A model generated the notes under the pieces. It ran no database searches. It had not been told where the DNA came from and worked only from the letters and a program-made list of their open reading frames with translations. A DNA stretch of 64,000 nucleotides from the NCBI RefSeq assembly GCF_003076275.1, contig NZ_CP029064.1, positions 496,001 to 560,000 on the forward strand, given 5' to 3'. The first letter of the stretch is position 1. Each line of letters opens with the position of its first letter. The DNA comes from Microbulbifer sp. A4B17 (GTDB lineage: Bacteria; Pseudomonadota; Gammaproteobacteria; Pseudomonadales; Cellvibrionaceae). Positions 1 through 8,554 of the stretch are shown here, in pieces. A program made the position numbers and the translations under genes.

Positions 1-116
1 GAGGAGGCTTTAATTGCAACACGGATTTGGTTTGGGCCGGGTGCTCCCGGGGCAGGGATGTCGCTAACCGAAATGTTTTCTAGTCCGCCTGGTGTTTTTA
101 GCGTCAATGCCTTCAT
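1..116 (-). CDS. Partial N-terminus of a zinc/MDR-type alcohol dehydrogenase-like protein
   Basis: Only the first 38 codons are inside the window; the gene runs off the left edge. The reverse strand reads MKALTLKTPGGLEN and then ISVSDIPAPGAPGPNQIRV, the usual N-terminal beta-strand pattern of medium-chain dehydrogenase/reductase proteins (quinone oxidoreductase or alcohol dehydrogenase-like), in which a MKAL start is followed by a pro-rich turn and a Q-I-R-V strand. The ATG at 116 is preceded by a strong AAGGAAGG ribosome binding site at about 121-128. The catalytic and NAD(P)-binding regions are not visible, so substrate and cofactor cannot be given. Confidence 0.7.
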   Translation of the reverse strand, partial: MKALTLKTPGGLENISVSDIPAPGAPGPNQIRVAIKAS

Positions 117-498
117 GGTTTTCCTTCCTTTTCTTAATTCATTAACCCTTTAGGGATCAAATATTTTTAGTATGCTTGACAGATATGGAAAGTGATAAAT
201 TTAATTGAAAAAAATACGCCCTTTGACTACTAAATTGGGTTCGCTAGATAACACTAATTTGAAGAAATCGTTGCTCAAAAATATTAACACGATTAATTTT
301 ACAGAATTATAGTCATGTGTATTGAGATATGACTATGTGTTAATTTTGAAATTTATAGAAAGTTGGGGCTGATTCTCAGATGGTTCAAAAGTATATTGAG
401 TTTCGTTAAACTTAAGAATGCTCTTAAATAAAAGATGGGGTGATATAATGAAAGCTATCACTAGGCCTTCAGTATATTACCCACTTGGAAGGTAAGTA
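117..498. other. AT-rich intergenic region
   Basis: About 380 bases with no convincing gene, clearly more AT-rich than the housekeeping blocks. It must carry the promoter of the leftward dehydrogenase gene. A plus-strand reading frame of 15 codons at 448-495 (starting MKAITRPSVYYPLGR) follows a GGGGTGAT sequence resembling a ribosome binding site, but it is too short to call. I see no clear terminator for the leftward gene that ends at 499. Confidence 0.5.
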
Positions 499-741
499 TT
501 AATAGGTTTTTTTGGTGGGGTTGATAATTGCTTGAAGTGGAGGGAGGTCCTCCCCTTTACTTACCTCTTCTTCATATACACCCTTTAACGCTTCTAAAGC
601 TTCGTTGTAGAAAAATAGCAACTCTGAAACGTTCTCCGGGTCCCTCAGCGTTTCAGAATCAAGTAGCGCTTTATAATGGTTTACAGTTTTAAAGACTGCC
701 TGTAAGGAAGCAAGTAGAGTTTCATTATCGATAACTGGCAT
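499..741 (-). CDS. Tsi2-like immunity protein (candidate)
   Basis: An 80-residue acidic, helical protein. From memory it lines up along its whole length with Pseudomonas aeruginosa Tsi2 (77 residues), the helical homodimeric immunity protein that binds and neutralises the type VI effector Tse2. Shared pattern: an N-terminal ETLLASLQ helix (TLMVAIQ in Tsi2), a DPENVSEL turn (DPQNAAEL), a LEALKGVYEEE helix (DDLKNAYEQA) and a closing LPPLQAII (LPPYDRLI). The ATG at 741 is chosen over the in-frame TTG at 768 because the TTG has no ribosome binding site and Tsi2 length then fits. It overlaps the end of the toxin-like gene by 17 bases, which suggests translational coupling and co-expression. Assignment rests on recalled sequence, not on a search. 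Confidence 0.7.
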   Translation of the reverse strand: MPVIDNETLLASLQAVFKTVNHYKALLDSETLRDPENVSELLFFYNEALEALKGVYEEEVSKGEDLPPLQAIINPTKKTY

Positions 742-1264
742 TTTTAATTTTACTTCTCTGTTTTTCAATGTTAATCATTAATTGGTTGAGCAACAGTTTA
801 AAGTTTTGTACTGACATTGGGCGGTCTGGAACTATGGAATAATGAATAGCATCAAATGCGCCATTGTAGTCATCTTGAATGATAAGGATGCCTAATGGAA
901 TTTTTGTGCCTTTTGGGATCTCAATATATTCCCATTTTTTCCCTTTGAATGTGTTTGGTTTATTAAATAAAGATGTACCCTGGGCTTTCCACATACTTGA
1001 GGAGTTTTTTTGATAAACTTTAGGAATAATAAAGTCTACGCCATTTTGATTTTCTACCGTAACATCGGCGGGTCTGAATTCCCCACTCCTTATTTCTCTG
1101 CGAGTAAAGTCTGGGTAGAGGGGGTTTTCACAGGGTTGATCAGTACGTGAAGCTCGCCATAAGAACAATGATAAGTCTTTTTCACTGTCGTAAATTCTTT
1201 CTAAAGCGTCAATTTTGGCAAAAAAAGTCTTTACATTGCCGTCCCTAATTTTTTGTTCCTTCAA
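725..1264 (-). CDS. Tse2-like toxin (candidate ADP-ribosyltransferase-fold effector)
   Basis: A 179-residue protein resembling P. aeruginosa Tse2, a cytoplasm-acting toxin exported by the H1 type VI secretion system, with an ADP-ribosyltransferase-like fold. Matching blocks in order: LFLWRAS at 33-39 (LYRAVF in Tse2), PLYPDF at 48-53, GTSLF at 96-100 (GTSVF), IPKGTKIP at 116-123 (IPDGTDIP), QDDYN at 130-134 (QDSYN) and HYSIVPDRPM at 141-150 (HYTIMPAKPM). About 20 extra residues precede the homologous part. The start is a TTG at 1264 with AAAGGA seven bases upstream; no ATG lies before residue 91. The next gene downstream looks like the cognate immunity protein. No Hcp, VgrG, PAAR or other secretion gene is in the window, so delivery by type VI secretion is unproven; it could act as a chromosomal toxin-antitoxin pair. 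Confidence 0.7.
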   Translation of the reverse strand: MKEQKIRDGNVKTFFAKIDALERIYDSEKDLSLFLWRASRTDQPCENPLYPDFTRREIRSGEFRPADVTVENQNGVDFIIPKVYQKNSSSMWKAQGTSLFNKPNTFKGKKWEYIEIPKGTKIPLGILIIQDDYNGAFDAIHYSIVPDRPMSVQNFKLLLNQLMINIEKQRSKIKNASYR

Positions 1265-1523
1265 AGTTAATTCCTTTGTCTGTTGGCTGCAGGAAAGTAG
1301 TTTGTATACTTTCGTTTAAGGCTGAAGATCTACATTATCCTTCTACCATTTTAACGAGTAAAGTGAGGGAAATTACAATCTATATCATTTGCCAAAGCGA
1401 AGAGGTTGATAAATTGATAATACCAGAGAGGGAATAAACGACAGGTCAATCGTTGGTTAAAATCGGGAGTTAAGTTAACTTGAGAAGATTAGTAAGGCTA
1501 ATCAACATTTAGTTGATGAAAAA

Positions 1524-1600
1524 TGGTGGGCCCTCCGGGACTCGAACCCAGGACCTGCCGATTATGAGTCGGATGCTCTAACCAACTGAGCTAAGGGCCC
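1524..1600 (-). tRNA. tRNA with CAT anticodon (tRNA-Ile2 or elongator tRNA-Met)
   Basis: A 77-base cloverleaf on the reverse strand: acceptor stem GGGCCCT/AGGGCCC, D arm GCTC/GAGC with a GTTGG loop, anticodon loop CTCATAA, T arm with the TTCGAGT loop, discriminator A and an encoded CCA. The anticodon is CAT. The acceptor begins with G and has C4-G69 and C5-G68 pairs, features associated with isoleucine tRNA whose C34 is changed to lysidine by TilS, and the overall sequence is close to the E. coli Ile2 tRNA as I remember it. The top pair of the anticodon stem is a U-C mismatch. The CAT anticodon is certain; Ile2 versus Met is an inference. Confidence 0.93.
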
Positions 1601-1884
1601 ACACATTGCTTGCGAGGATCGTTGCAAGCGGTTGGGAAAAGTACAAGATTTTCCCTTGCAAATCAATGCCTTTGTTAGCACTCAAAGCCGATATGGGCAA
1701 ATTCTAGAAATCTTCTTTCCCTGTTGCTCAAGCTTTCGCCAACAACTGACCTTTATGGAATAGACGCCCACCTTGCGAAGGTTGCCAAACACCTTAATTG
1801 GTTCGATAGTATTAATTAGAGGTTGTAATTGGTACAAATGTCTTGCTTATGCGAAATGGAGACCAAAATCTCATACTAAAGTAT

Positions 1885-2304
1885 TTAAATCGGCAGCTTG
1901 GGGATAAGGATACAGCACCAAACCAGGAATGCAGCGAAGAGGGCGACGGCAACGGCGGCGGAACCTGTATCTTTGGCGATCTTGGCCAGTGGGTGTTTCT
2001 CGGGGCCGATACGGTCCACGGTCGCCTCAATAGCACTGTTGATAAGTTCGATCGGGAGGACAAACATCACGGCTGCTATCAATATGGCGCGCTCAGTAGG
2101 TGTCTCCCCGGCCCAGAGTGCGAATGGGACTAGCAGGCATATACCAATGACTTCCTGGCGGAAAGCCTCCTCATTGCGCCATGCAGCGACGAGCCCCTGG
2201 CTGGAGTAGCTAGTGGCAGCCAGTAGGCGAGCAACCCCTTTCTTGCCGGGCTTGTTGGCAAGCTCTTCAGATTTTTCCTGCTTATTTGCCATTTCATCTT
2301 GCAT
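1885..2304 (-). CDS. dgkA: Diacylglycerol kinase
   Basis: Small inner-membrane enzyme of 139 residues that phosphorylates diacylglycerol to phosphatidic acid, returning the diacylglycerol released during periplasmic glucan or lipopolysaccharide modification to phospholipid synthesis. After a charged, non-conserved N-terminus of about 35 residues it shows the family core: ARLLAATSYSSQGL, a conserved W-R-N-E-E-A-F-R-Q-E amphipathic segment, then transmembrane segments and the signature ELINSAIEATVDRI followed by HPLAKIAKDTGSAAV, which holds the catalytic Glu and Asp residues. The start is the ATG at 2304, with AGGAG seven bases upstream, rather than the TTG at 2325. It sits just downstream of the rpoD terminator on the same strand. 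Confidence 0.93.
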   Translation of the reverse strand: MQDEMANKQEKSEELANKPGKKGVARLLAATSYSSQGLVAAWRNEEAFRQEVIGICLLVPFALWAGETPTERAILIAAVMFVLPIELINSAIEATVDRIGPEKHPLAKIAKDTGSAAVAVALFAAFLVWCCILIPKLPI

Positions 2305-2354
2305 GCTTTTCTCCTGCTTTCCCAAAGCCTGCGGGGGAAGGTCATCTTTATGTC

Positions 2355-2384
2355 ACAAAAAAAAGCCCGGTTGAACCGGGCTTT
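2355..2384 (-). terminator. Rho-independent terminator of rpoD
   Basis: Reverse strand AAAGCCCGGTT and its complement AACCGGGCTTT form a GC-rich stem followed by a run of eight T residues. It lies 11 bases beyond the rpoD stop codon and closes the macromolecular synthesis operon before dgkA. Confidence 0.9.
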
Positions 2385-2394
2385 AGTCTAGCGC

Positions 2395-4266
2395 TTACTC
2401 GTCGAGGAAGCTGCGTAAATGCTCCGACCTGGAGGGGTGTCGCAGTTTGCGTAGTGCTTTCGCTTCGATCTGACGGATACGCTCGCGGGTTACGTCAAAC
2501 TGTTTGCCCACCTCTTCCAGTGTGTGGTCGGTATTCATATCAATACCGAAACGCATACGCAGTACCTTGGCTTCACGGGCGGTGAGGCCGGAGAGCACAG
2601 AGCGGGTAGCGTCGTGCAGGCCAGTTTGTGTGGCGGTATCCACCGGCGAGGATTGGTTTTGGTCCTCGATAAAGTCACCCAGGTGGGAGTCTTCGTCGTC
2701 GCCGATAGGCGTCTCCATGGAGATCGGCTCTTTGGCGATCTTGAGGACTTTGCGCACCTTGTCTTCCGGCATTTCCATGCGCTCGCCCAGTTCTTCTGGA
2801 GTGGGCTCGCGACCCATTTCCTGCAGCATCTGGCGGCTGATACGGTTGAGCTTATTAATAGTCTCAATCATATGTACCGGGATACGGATGGTACGGGCCT
2901 GGTCCGCAATAGAACGGGTAATGGCCTGGCGAATCCACCAGGTGGCATAAGTGGAGAACTTGTAACCGCGGCGGTATTCGAACTTATCCACAGCCTTCAT
3001 CAAGCCGATATTGCCCTCCTGGATCAGGTCCAGGAATTGCAGGCCGCGGTTGGTGTACTTCTTGGCGATAGAGATAACCAGACGCAGGTTGGCTTCGACC
3101 ATCTCTTTCTTGGCGCGGCGTGAACGGGCCTCACCAATGGACATGCGGCGGTTGATCTCTTTGATCTGGCCTACGTCCAGCTTAGCGCGCTCCTGGAACT
3201 GAGCCAGTTTGCGCTGGGCGCGAACAACTTCGTCTACGACGTGGCGCAGGGCATCGGAGTAATCGCGCTTTTTCTTGATGATTGCGGGAATCCAATCATC
3301 ATTGGTCTCGTTGCCGGGGAATTCCTTGATAAAGGTCTTGCGCGGCATGCGGGCGCGTTTGATACACATGGCCATAACCACGCGCTCTTGCTCGCGCACG
3401 CTATCGAGTACGTAGCGAACTTCGCCGTACAGCGGGTCGAACTGACGGGGAGCCAGTTTAAAGAAGCGGAATACATCGCCAACGGCTTCTAGGGCCTGGC
3501 CAGCTTCTTTGGAATCGCGACCGTGGGCGGCGATGGCTTCGTCGGCAGCTTTTTGTGCGGCGATCAGCGCGTTCATGCGCTCGGCGAGCTCTTCGGGGTC
3601 GATACCGCCGGTAGCTTCCTCTTCCTCGTCGCTGCTGTCGTCGTCTTCGTTATCGTCGCTTTCAGCGTCGTCATCGGACTCTGATGACTCCGGCGCGCTG
3701 GCAGCGGCGGCGGCTTGGCCGGCCTGGGCTCCGGGCGGAACCTCGTCGGCGGGGTCGAGCCAACCGGAGATAATATCGGGGATGCGGCGCTCTTCTTTCT
3801 CGATTAGAGCGTACTCATCGATGATCTGCTGCACTGCACCCGGCCAGTAGGCCAGGGCGGCCATCAGTTCGCGCAGGCCCTCTTCGATACGCTTGGCAAT
3901 GGCGATCTCGCCTTCGCGCGTGAGCAGCTCTACGGTGCCCATTTCGCGCATATACATGCGTACTGGATCGGTGGTTCGGCCTACGTCGGACTCTACGGCT
4001 GCCAGGGCAGCGGCAGCTTCGGCTGCGGCGATTTCATCAGCGGAGCTGTCGCCTTCAGCCATCAACAACTCTTCGGCATCCGGTGCGGTTTCAAACACCT
4101 TGATGCCCATGTCATTGATCATGCCAATAATGTCTTCCACCTGATCGGGATCGGAAATATCTTCCGGTAGGTGGTCATTTACCTCGGCATAGGTCAGATA
4201 GCCCTGCTCTTTACCGCGGGCGATCAGTTCCTTAATGCGGGACTGTTGCTGGGTTTTGTCGGTCAT
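2395..4266 (-). CDS. rpoD: RNA polymerase primary sigma factor (sigma-70)
   Basis: The vegetative sigma factor, 623 residues, directing RNA polymerase to housekeeping promoters. Region 1.1 carries the [15 protein letters not shown] block; region 1.2 follows ([21 protein letters not shown], about 100-120); region 2 has [19 protein letters not shown] and the -10 recognition helix with [17 protein letters not shown]; region 4 ends with the -35 recognition helix [20 protein letters not shown]. The non-conserved spacer at about residues 185-225 is a striking run of Ser, Asp and Glu. The ATG at 4266 is preferred over a TTG two codons upstream. It is the last gene of the rpsU-yqeY-dnaG-rpoD series and also has at least one promoter of its own in the 196-base gap after dnaG. 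Confidence 0.97.
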   Translation of the reverse strand: MTDKTQQQSRIKELIARGKEQGYLTYAEVNDHLPEDISDPDQVEDIIGMINDMGIKVFETAPDAEELLMAEGDSSADEIAAAEAAAALAAVESDVGRTTDPVRMYMREMGTVELLTREGEIAIAKRIEEGLRELMAALAYWPGAVQQIIDEYALIEKEERRIPDIISGWLDPADEVPPGAQAGQAAAAASAPESSESDDDAESDDNEDDDSSDEEEEATGGIDPEELAERMNALIAAQKAADEAIAAHGRDSKEAGQALEAVGDVFRFFKLAPRQFDPLYGEVRYVLDSVREQERVVMAMCIKRARMPRKTFIKEFPGNETNDDWIPAIIKKKRDYSDALRHVVDEVVRAQRKLAQFQERAKLDVGQIKEINRRMSIGEARSRRAKKEMVEANLRLVISIAKKYTNRGLQFLDLIQEGNIGLMKAVDKFEYRRGYKFSTYATWWIRQAITRSIADQARTIRIPVHMIETINKLNRISRQMLQEMGREPTPEELGERMEMPEDKVRKVLKIAKEPISMETPIGDDEDSHLGDFIEDQNQSSPVDTATQTGLHDATRSVLSGLTAREAKVLRMRFGIDMNTDHTLEEVGKQFDVTRERIRQIEAKALRKLRHPSRSEHLRSFLDE

Positions 4267-4420
4267 GCACAACCCTGAATTCTGGGAATGAAAATACGGG
4301 ACAAAGACGCGGGATTATAGCGTATTTGCACTAGCAATAACCACTCTAGCTGTCAAGTAACGGCGTAGGTGCGATGTTTAGGGTGCTGGGGTTCCCGATC
4401 CCGCCCGGCGGGGGTGAGTG

Positions 4421-4448
4421 AATATAGTGCTGAGCCCGCAGTTTTCAA
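4421..4448 (-). promoter_or_regulatory. Predicted sigma-70 promoter upstream of rpoD
   Basis: On the reverse strand TTGAAA (4448-4443) is followed after 16 bases by TATATT (4426-4421). A second possible -10 element, TATAAT, lies at 4319-4314 but has only a weak -35 at the right distance. Both lie between dnaG and rpoD, so rpoD can probably be transcribed apart from rpsU-dnaG. This is a pattern match only. Confidence 0.5.
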
Positions 4449-4462
4449 GGGGTTGGCGCTTA

Positions 4463-6427
4463 TTAATTCTGCTTTTTTCGCCAATTGGCTAATAGAGCCA
4501 GTTGTTCTTCGGGGCTCAACTGGGCGCTGTTCTTGAGTTGATCGAGTAAATCGCGGTTGCGCTGTTTGTCTGCAGCTTGTTTCAGGCGCAGCAGACAGTC
4601 GTTAAATTCGGTGTGCGGATCGTATTCCAGGTTGCTGTCATCCTGGGCGAGTTGCCGCGCGACCGATACCAGTGGAGAAATAGCGAGCTTGGCCAGGGTA
4701 TCGCAAGATTCTGCGCTGTGGTGTGCACGCCAGTGGCCGATCAATTGATAGAAATTTAATTGGGGTCGGCTTTTGTACAGCTCTACCAGCTGGATAAACA
4801 ATGCCAGGTCTGCATTGCCGTCGATGGGGAATTGCTGTGGATTTTCGATTTGTGCCGCCAGCTCCGGGTGGTGCAATAGCAGGGCGATCAGCATGCGCTC
4901 TGGCGGCAGGAGATATTGGCTCTGGCGGCGCGGACTGTTGTAACTCGGTCCTGCACTTTCGCTGAAGTTGCTGTCGCGCTGCCAGGGTTCCGGCGGTGTG
5001 CGGTGCTCCAGCTCTTCGTGAAGGGAGGGTGCTTGGTTTGGCTCTCCCGGTGCAGCTGTAGGTTGCGGGTGGGGCTGTTGCGGCGCGCGAGCTTTTTCTG
5101 TGCGGATAACCTCTTGCAGGGTTTCCTTGTCGAGCCCGGTGCGTGAGGCCAGTTGTTGGAACATCAGCTGGCGGTAGACGCCATCGGGCAGCAGGTCCAG
5201 TAGGGGGGCGGCGAGTTTGGACAGGCGCGCGCGGCCGTCCATGGTCTGCAGGTTGATATCTTCGCTCAGCAGGTCGAAGAGAAAATCTTCCAGCGGTAGG
5301 GATTGCTCCTTAATTAGCTGCTGGAAACGTTCACCGCCCAGTTGGCGTACCAGGGTGTCCGGGTCCTCGCCTTCCGGCAGTAGCAGGAAGCGCAGGCTGC
5401 GTCCGTCCTGCATCTGCGGCAGGGCCGACTCCAGAGCGCGGCGGGCGGCGGCGCGGCCGGCGCGGTCGCCGTCAAAGCAAAACAGTAGTTCCGAGGTATG
5501 GCGGAAGGCGAGTTGGATATGGTCTTCGCCACAAGCGGTGCCCAGGGTGGCGACGGCGCAGCGGATATCGAACTGGGCCAGGGCCACCACATCCATATAG
5601 CCTTCAACCACAATTAGGCGTTCTAAATTGCGGTTGGTCTGGCGTGCTTCCCACAGGCCGTAGAGTTCGCGGCTCTTGTGGAAAATCGGGGTTTCCGGGG
5701 AGTTCAGGTACTTGGGTTTGTCGTCGCCCAGTACCCGCCCGCCAAAGGCGATGGCGCGCCCGCGCTGGTCGCGGATCGGGAAAATAATACGGTTGCGGAA
5801 GCGGTCGTAGTGATGGCGCGCGTTGGGCTTGGTGTTGCCATCACTGTCCTGGCGGCGAATGGCCAGGCCTGCCAGTTCCAGTTGATCCGCTTTCTCGGGG
5901 GTATCGGCTAATGCATTGAGCAGGTTGTCCCAGCCCGGGGGCGCAAGGCCGATACCAAAGTCCCGGGCAATCTCACCGGAGAGGCCGCGATTGCGCAAGT
6001 AGGCCACCGCATTGCCTGCGGCGGGGTGGTTACGCAGTTGTTCACGGTAGTAGTCGGCGGCTTTCTCTGTGAGCTGGTAGAGAGATTGACTCTCCCGCTG
6101 GCGCTTTTCTTGCCCCGGTGCCAGTTGTTCCCTGGGAACTTCCAGTCCACGGGTGGCCGCGAGTTTTTCCACCGCTTCTGGGAACGGCAGACGATCGTAC
6201 TCCATGAGGAAGCCGATGGCATTGCCATTGGCGCCGCAGCCGAAGCAGTAATAAAACTGCTTGTCCGCACTCACGGTAAACGATGGGGTTTTCTCGTCGT
6301 GGAAGGGGCAGCAGGCAGAGTAGTTTTTGCCTGTTTTACGGAGCTTGACCCGGCTGTCCACCAGCTCGACGATATCTGCCCTTGCGAGCAGATCGTCAAT
6401 AAAGTGCTGGGGTATCTTGCCGGCCAT
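4463..6427 (-). CDS. dnaG: DNA primase
   Basis: Replication primase of 654 residues that lays down RNA primers for leading- and lagging-strand synthesis. The N-terminal zinc ribbon has Cys40, His43, Cys61 and Cys64 in CPFH...CFGC. The central TOPRIM catalytic domain is recognised from VVEGYMDVV and FDGDRAGRAAARRAL, which supply the acidic metal ligands. A Pro/Gln-rich linker at about 440-500 precedes the C-terminal DnaB-helicase-binding domain. The length is normal to slightly long for the family. The gene begins 15 bases after yqeY and lies in the classic macromolecular synthesis cluster. Confidence 0.97.
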   Translation of the reverse strand: MAGKIPQHFIDDLLARADIVELVDSRVKLRKTGKNYSACCPFHDEKTPSFTVSADKQFYYCFGCGANGNAIGFLMEYDRLPFPEAVEKLAATRGLEVPREQLAPGQEKRQRESQSLYQLTEKAADYYREQLRNHPAAGNAVAYLRNRGLSGEIARDFGIGLAPPGWDNLLNALADTPEKADQLELAGLAIRRQDSDGNTKPNARHHYDRFRNRIIFPIRDQRGRAIAFGGRVLGDDKPKYLNSPETPIFHKSRELYGLWEARQTNRNLERLIVVEGYMDVVALAQFDIRCAVATLGTACGEDHIQLAFRHTSELLFCFDGDRAGRAAARRALESALPQMQDGRSLRFLLLPEGEDPDTLVRQLGGERFQQLIKEQSLPLEDFLFDLLSEDINLQTMDGRARLSKLAAPLLDLLPDGVYRQLMFQQLASRTGLDKETLQEVIRTEKARAPQQPHPQPTAAPGEPNQAPSLHEELEHRTPPEPWQRDSNFSESAGPSYNSPRRQSQYLLPPERMLIALLLHHPELAAQIENPQQFPIDGNADLALFIQLVELYKSRPQLNFYQLIGHWRAHHSAESCDTLAKLAISPLVSVARQLAQDDSNLEYDPHTEFNDCLLRLKQAADKQRNRDLLDQLKNSAQLSPEEQLALLANWRKKQN

Positions 6428-6442
6428 GGGGATTCGCTCAGC

Positions 6443-6889
6443 TTAGGCCAGTTGGGCCTTCACCAGTTTGCTCACCGCGCCCATATCTGCACGGCCTTGC
6501 ACCTGGGGTTTAACCTGGGCGATGACTTTGCCCATATCCGCCATGCTGTTGGCACCGGTGTCTTTGACGGCGGAGGCAACGATATCGGTGATCTCTGCTT
6601 CGCTCAGCTGCTTCGGCAGGAATTCCTGGATAACTTCAATTTCAGCCTGCTCTACTGCTGCCAGTTCAGCCCGGCCAGCTTTCTCGTACTGGGTAATGGA
6701 GTCGCGGCGCTGCTTGGTCATTTTGTCCAGCAGGGCGAGGATGCGGGCGTCATCCAGGTCGATGCGCTCGTCGACTTCAACGCGTTTTATCTCGGCGTTG
6801 ATCAGGCGCAGGGTGGCCAGGCGCTCTTTGTCTCGCGCTTTCATTGCGTCTTTAGTGGCTTGGGTCAGGGTTTCCTTGAGAGTGCTCAT
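6443..6889 (-). CDS. yqeY: GatB/YqeY domain protein
   Basis: A 148-residue protein that is entirely a GatB/YqeY domain, the small tRNA-binding helical domain also found at the C-terminus of amidotransferase subunit GatB. It begins with the family's LKETLTQATKDAMKARDKERL and contains DDARILALLDKMTKQRRDSITQYEKAGR, then the EIEVIQEFLPKQLSEAEI and GKVIAQVKPQ motifs. A role in transamidation quality control is suggested by the domain but not shown. It sits between rpsU and dnaG as in Pseudomonas and Vibrio relatives. Confidence 0.93.
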   Translation of the reverse strand: MSTLKETLTQATKDAMKARDKERLATLRLINAEIKRVEVDERIDLDDARILALLDKMTKQRRDSITQYEKAGRAELAAVEQAEIEVIQEFLPKQLSEAEITDIVASAVKDTGANSMADMGKVIAQVKPQVQGRADMGAVSKLVKAQLA

Positions 6890-6979
6890 AATGAGTGTTC
6901 CGGGATTGTTGGCAATGAATTTTGGATCAGGGGCTTAGGATAGCTTGTCTGCTGGGCGGGGGAAATGCGTTAGCCCAAA

Positions 6980-7016
6980 CGAAAAACGGCGCGCGAGTAT
7001 GGCTCGCACGCCGTTC
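6980..7016 (-). terminator. Terminator/attenuator after rpsU
   Basis: Reverse-strand AACGGCGTGCGAG and CTCGCGCGCCGTT form a long GC-rich hairpin followed by TTTTT. It lies between rpsU and yqeY, where E. coli also has a terminator that lets S21 be made in large excess over primase and sigma factor. Confidence 0.85.
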
Positions 7017-7086
7017 TTTATAGCTCCGCTACGGGCTAAGCCCGTCCGGCCGCCTCGCTGCGACAGGCTTATGCAGCCTGCGGCTC

Positions 7087-7302
7087 TTAGTAGAGACGCT
7101 GGAACTTGCGGTTTTCGCGCTGAAGCTTTTTAGCGTGACGCTTTACAGCGGCAGCAGCTTTGCGCTTACGAACAGCGGTGGGCTTCTCGTAGAACTCGCG
7201 ACGACGTACTTCAGACAGTACGCCTGCTTTTTCACAGGAGCGCTTGAAACGGCGCAGGGCGATATCGAAAGGTTCGTTGTCTTTGATTCGTACAGAGGGC
7301 AT
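7087..7302 (-). CDS. rpsU: 30S ribosomal protein S21
   Basis: A 71-residue very basic protein of the small ribosomal subunit, needed for base-pairing of mRNA with the 16S anti-Shine-Dalgarno region. It reads [20 protein letters not shown] and continues with [20 protein letters not shown] and the lysine/arginine-rich tail, close to identical to the E. coli protein as I recall it. The ATG at 7302 matches the family's N-terminus; an in-frame upstream ATG at 7362 would add 20 unrelated residues. It is first in the operon, with a promoter about 90 bases upstream and a terminator just downstream. Confidence 0.97.
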   Translation of the reverse strand: MPSVRIKDNEPFDIALRRFKRSCEKAGVLSEVRRREFYEKPTAVRKRKAAAAVKRHAKKLQRENRKFQRLY

Positions 7303-7391
7303 TAGGATACCTGTTAAAATTCGTTTCTCTCGGCCATTCCGGCAATGCTCTCGCAGTTGCATCCGGTGGCCGGTTCACAGCGAGGGCGCAA

Positions 7392-7420
7392 ATTCTAAAC
7401 ACTCCTATACGGGATCGCAA
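7392..7420 (-). promoter_or_regulatory. Predicted sigma-70 promoter of the rpsU operon
   Basis: Reverse strand TTGCGA (7420-7415), a 17-base spacer, then TAGAAT (7397-7392). This is a good match to the sigma-70 consensus with ideal spacing and lies in the divergent region between rpsU and tsaD. Confidence 0.7.
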
Positions 7421-7475
7421 CCCCATTTTCCAGTATGATAACCGCCCCTCGAAGTAGTCACGAGAATGAGATCAA

Positions 7476-8510
7476 GTGCGCGTCCTTGGTATAGAAACTT
7501 CCTGCGATGAAACTGGCGTCGCTATTTACGATTCTGAGTCCGGTTTGCTCAGCCATGCCCTGTTCAGTCAAGTGGACCTGCATGCCGATTATGGCGGTGT
7601 AGTCCCCGAGCTGGCGAGCCGCGATCATGTGCGCAAACTCTTGCCGCTGATTCGACAGGTAATGAAGAAGGCCGAGACCAGCCCTTCAGACCTCAATGGC
7701 ATCGCCTATACCGCGGGCCCCGGTCTGGTGGGAGCGCTGATGGTCGGGGCCTGCGCGGCCCGTGCACTGGCCTATGGCTGGGATATCCCGGCGGTGGCGG
7801 TGCACCATATGGAAGGCCACCTGCTGGCCCCAATGCTGGAGGATAATCCGCCCGCCTTTCCTTTTGTGGCCCTGCTGGTTTCCGGCGGACACACCCAGCT
7901 GGTGGAGGTGCGGGGGCTCGGCGATTACGAATTGATGGGTGAATCCCTGGATGACGCTGCCGGCGAGGCCTTTGATAAGGCCGCCAAAATGCTCGACCTG
8001 GATTATCCCGGTGGCCCGCGTTTGGCTGCCCTGGCGGAAAAAGGAGACCCCAAACGTTTTACTTTCCCGCGTCCTATGACTGATCGACCGGGGTTGGATT
8101 TCAGTTTTTCAGGCCTTAAAACCTTCACCCTGACGACGGTGCGTAAACACGCCCTTGAGGATGGTTTGCCGGACGAGCAGACTTGCGCAGATATTGCCGC
8201 GGCTTTCCAGGAGGCGGTAGTGGACACCCTGGTGATTAAATGTCGTCGCGCTATTAAGGCTTCTGGCTATAAAACCCTGGTGATTGCCGGTGGAGTTTCC
8301 GCAAATAAATTATTGCGTGAGCGTTTGGAAACGAGCCTGCGAAAGGATAAGGCCAGCGTCTACTATCCGCGCCATGAATTCTGCACTGATAACGGCGCCA
8401 TGATCGCCTACGCCGGTAGTTTACGTTTAAAAGCAGGGGAGCAGACGAGCCTTGCGGTAGATGTGCGTCCGCGCTGGCCTATGACAGAATTGCCCAAGAC
8501 CGAACTTTAA
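7476..8510 (+). CDS. tsaD: tRNA N6-adenosine threonylcarbamoyltransferase
   Basis: Catalytic subunit (344 residues) of the machinery that puts threonylcarbamoyl on A37 of tRNAs reading ANN codons. It belongs to the Kae1/TsaD ASKHA fold: [13 protein letters not shown] at the N-terminus, the metal-binding HHMEGH with His111 and His115, the SGGHTQLVE block, [13 protein letters not shown], and ViaGGVSAN near the C-terminus. The start is GTG at 7476, which gives the exact family N-terminus. It is divergent from rpsU, the arrangement known from E. coli and Pseudomonas, and is followed by the folate genes folB and folK. Confidence 0.97.
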   Translation: MRVLGIETSCDETGVAIYDSESGLLSHALFSQVDLHADYGGVVPELASRDHVRKLLPLIRQVMKKAETSPSDLNGIAYTAGPGLVGALMVGACAARALAYGWDIPAVAVHHMEGHLLAPMLEDNPPAFPFVALLVSGGHTQLVEVRGLGDYELMGESLDDAAGEAFDKAAKMLDLDYPGGPRLAALAEKGDPKRFTFPRPMTDRPGLDFSFSGLKTFTLTTVRKHALEDGLPDEQTCADIAAAFQEAVVDTLVIKCRRAIKASGYKTLVIAGGVSANKLLRERLETSLRKDKASVYYPRHEFCTDNGAMIAYAGSLRLKAGEQTSLAVDVRPRWPMTELPKTEL

Positions 8511-8554
8511 AAATCCCAGGGATAGCCTGGCATTAAAAAGAAAAGAGCCGATAA

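Noticed and set aside
6026..6943. 305-codon open frame on the plus strand
   Set aside because: Antisense to dnaG and yqeY, both certain genes; no ribosome binding site or recognised motif.
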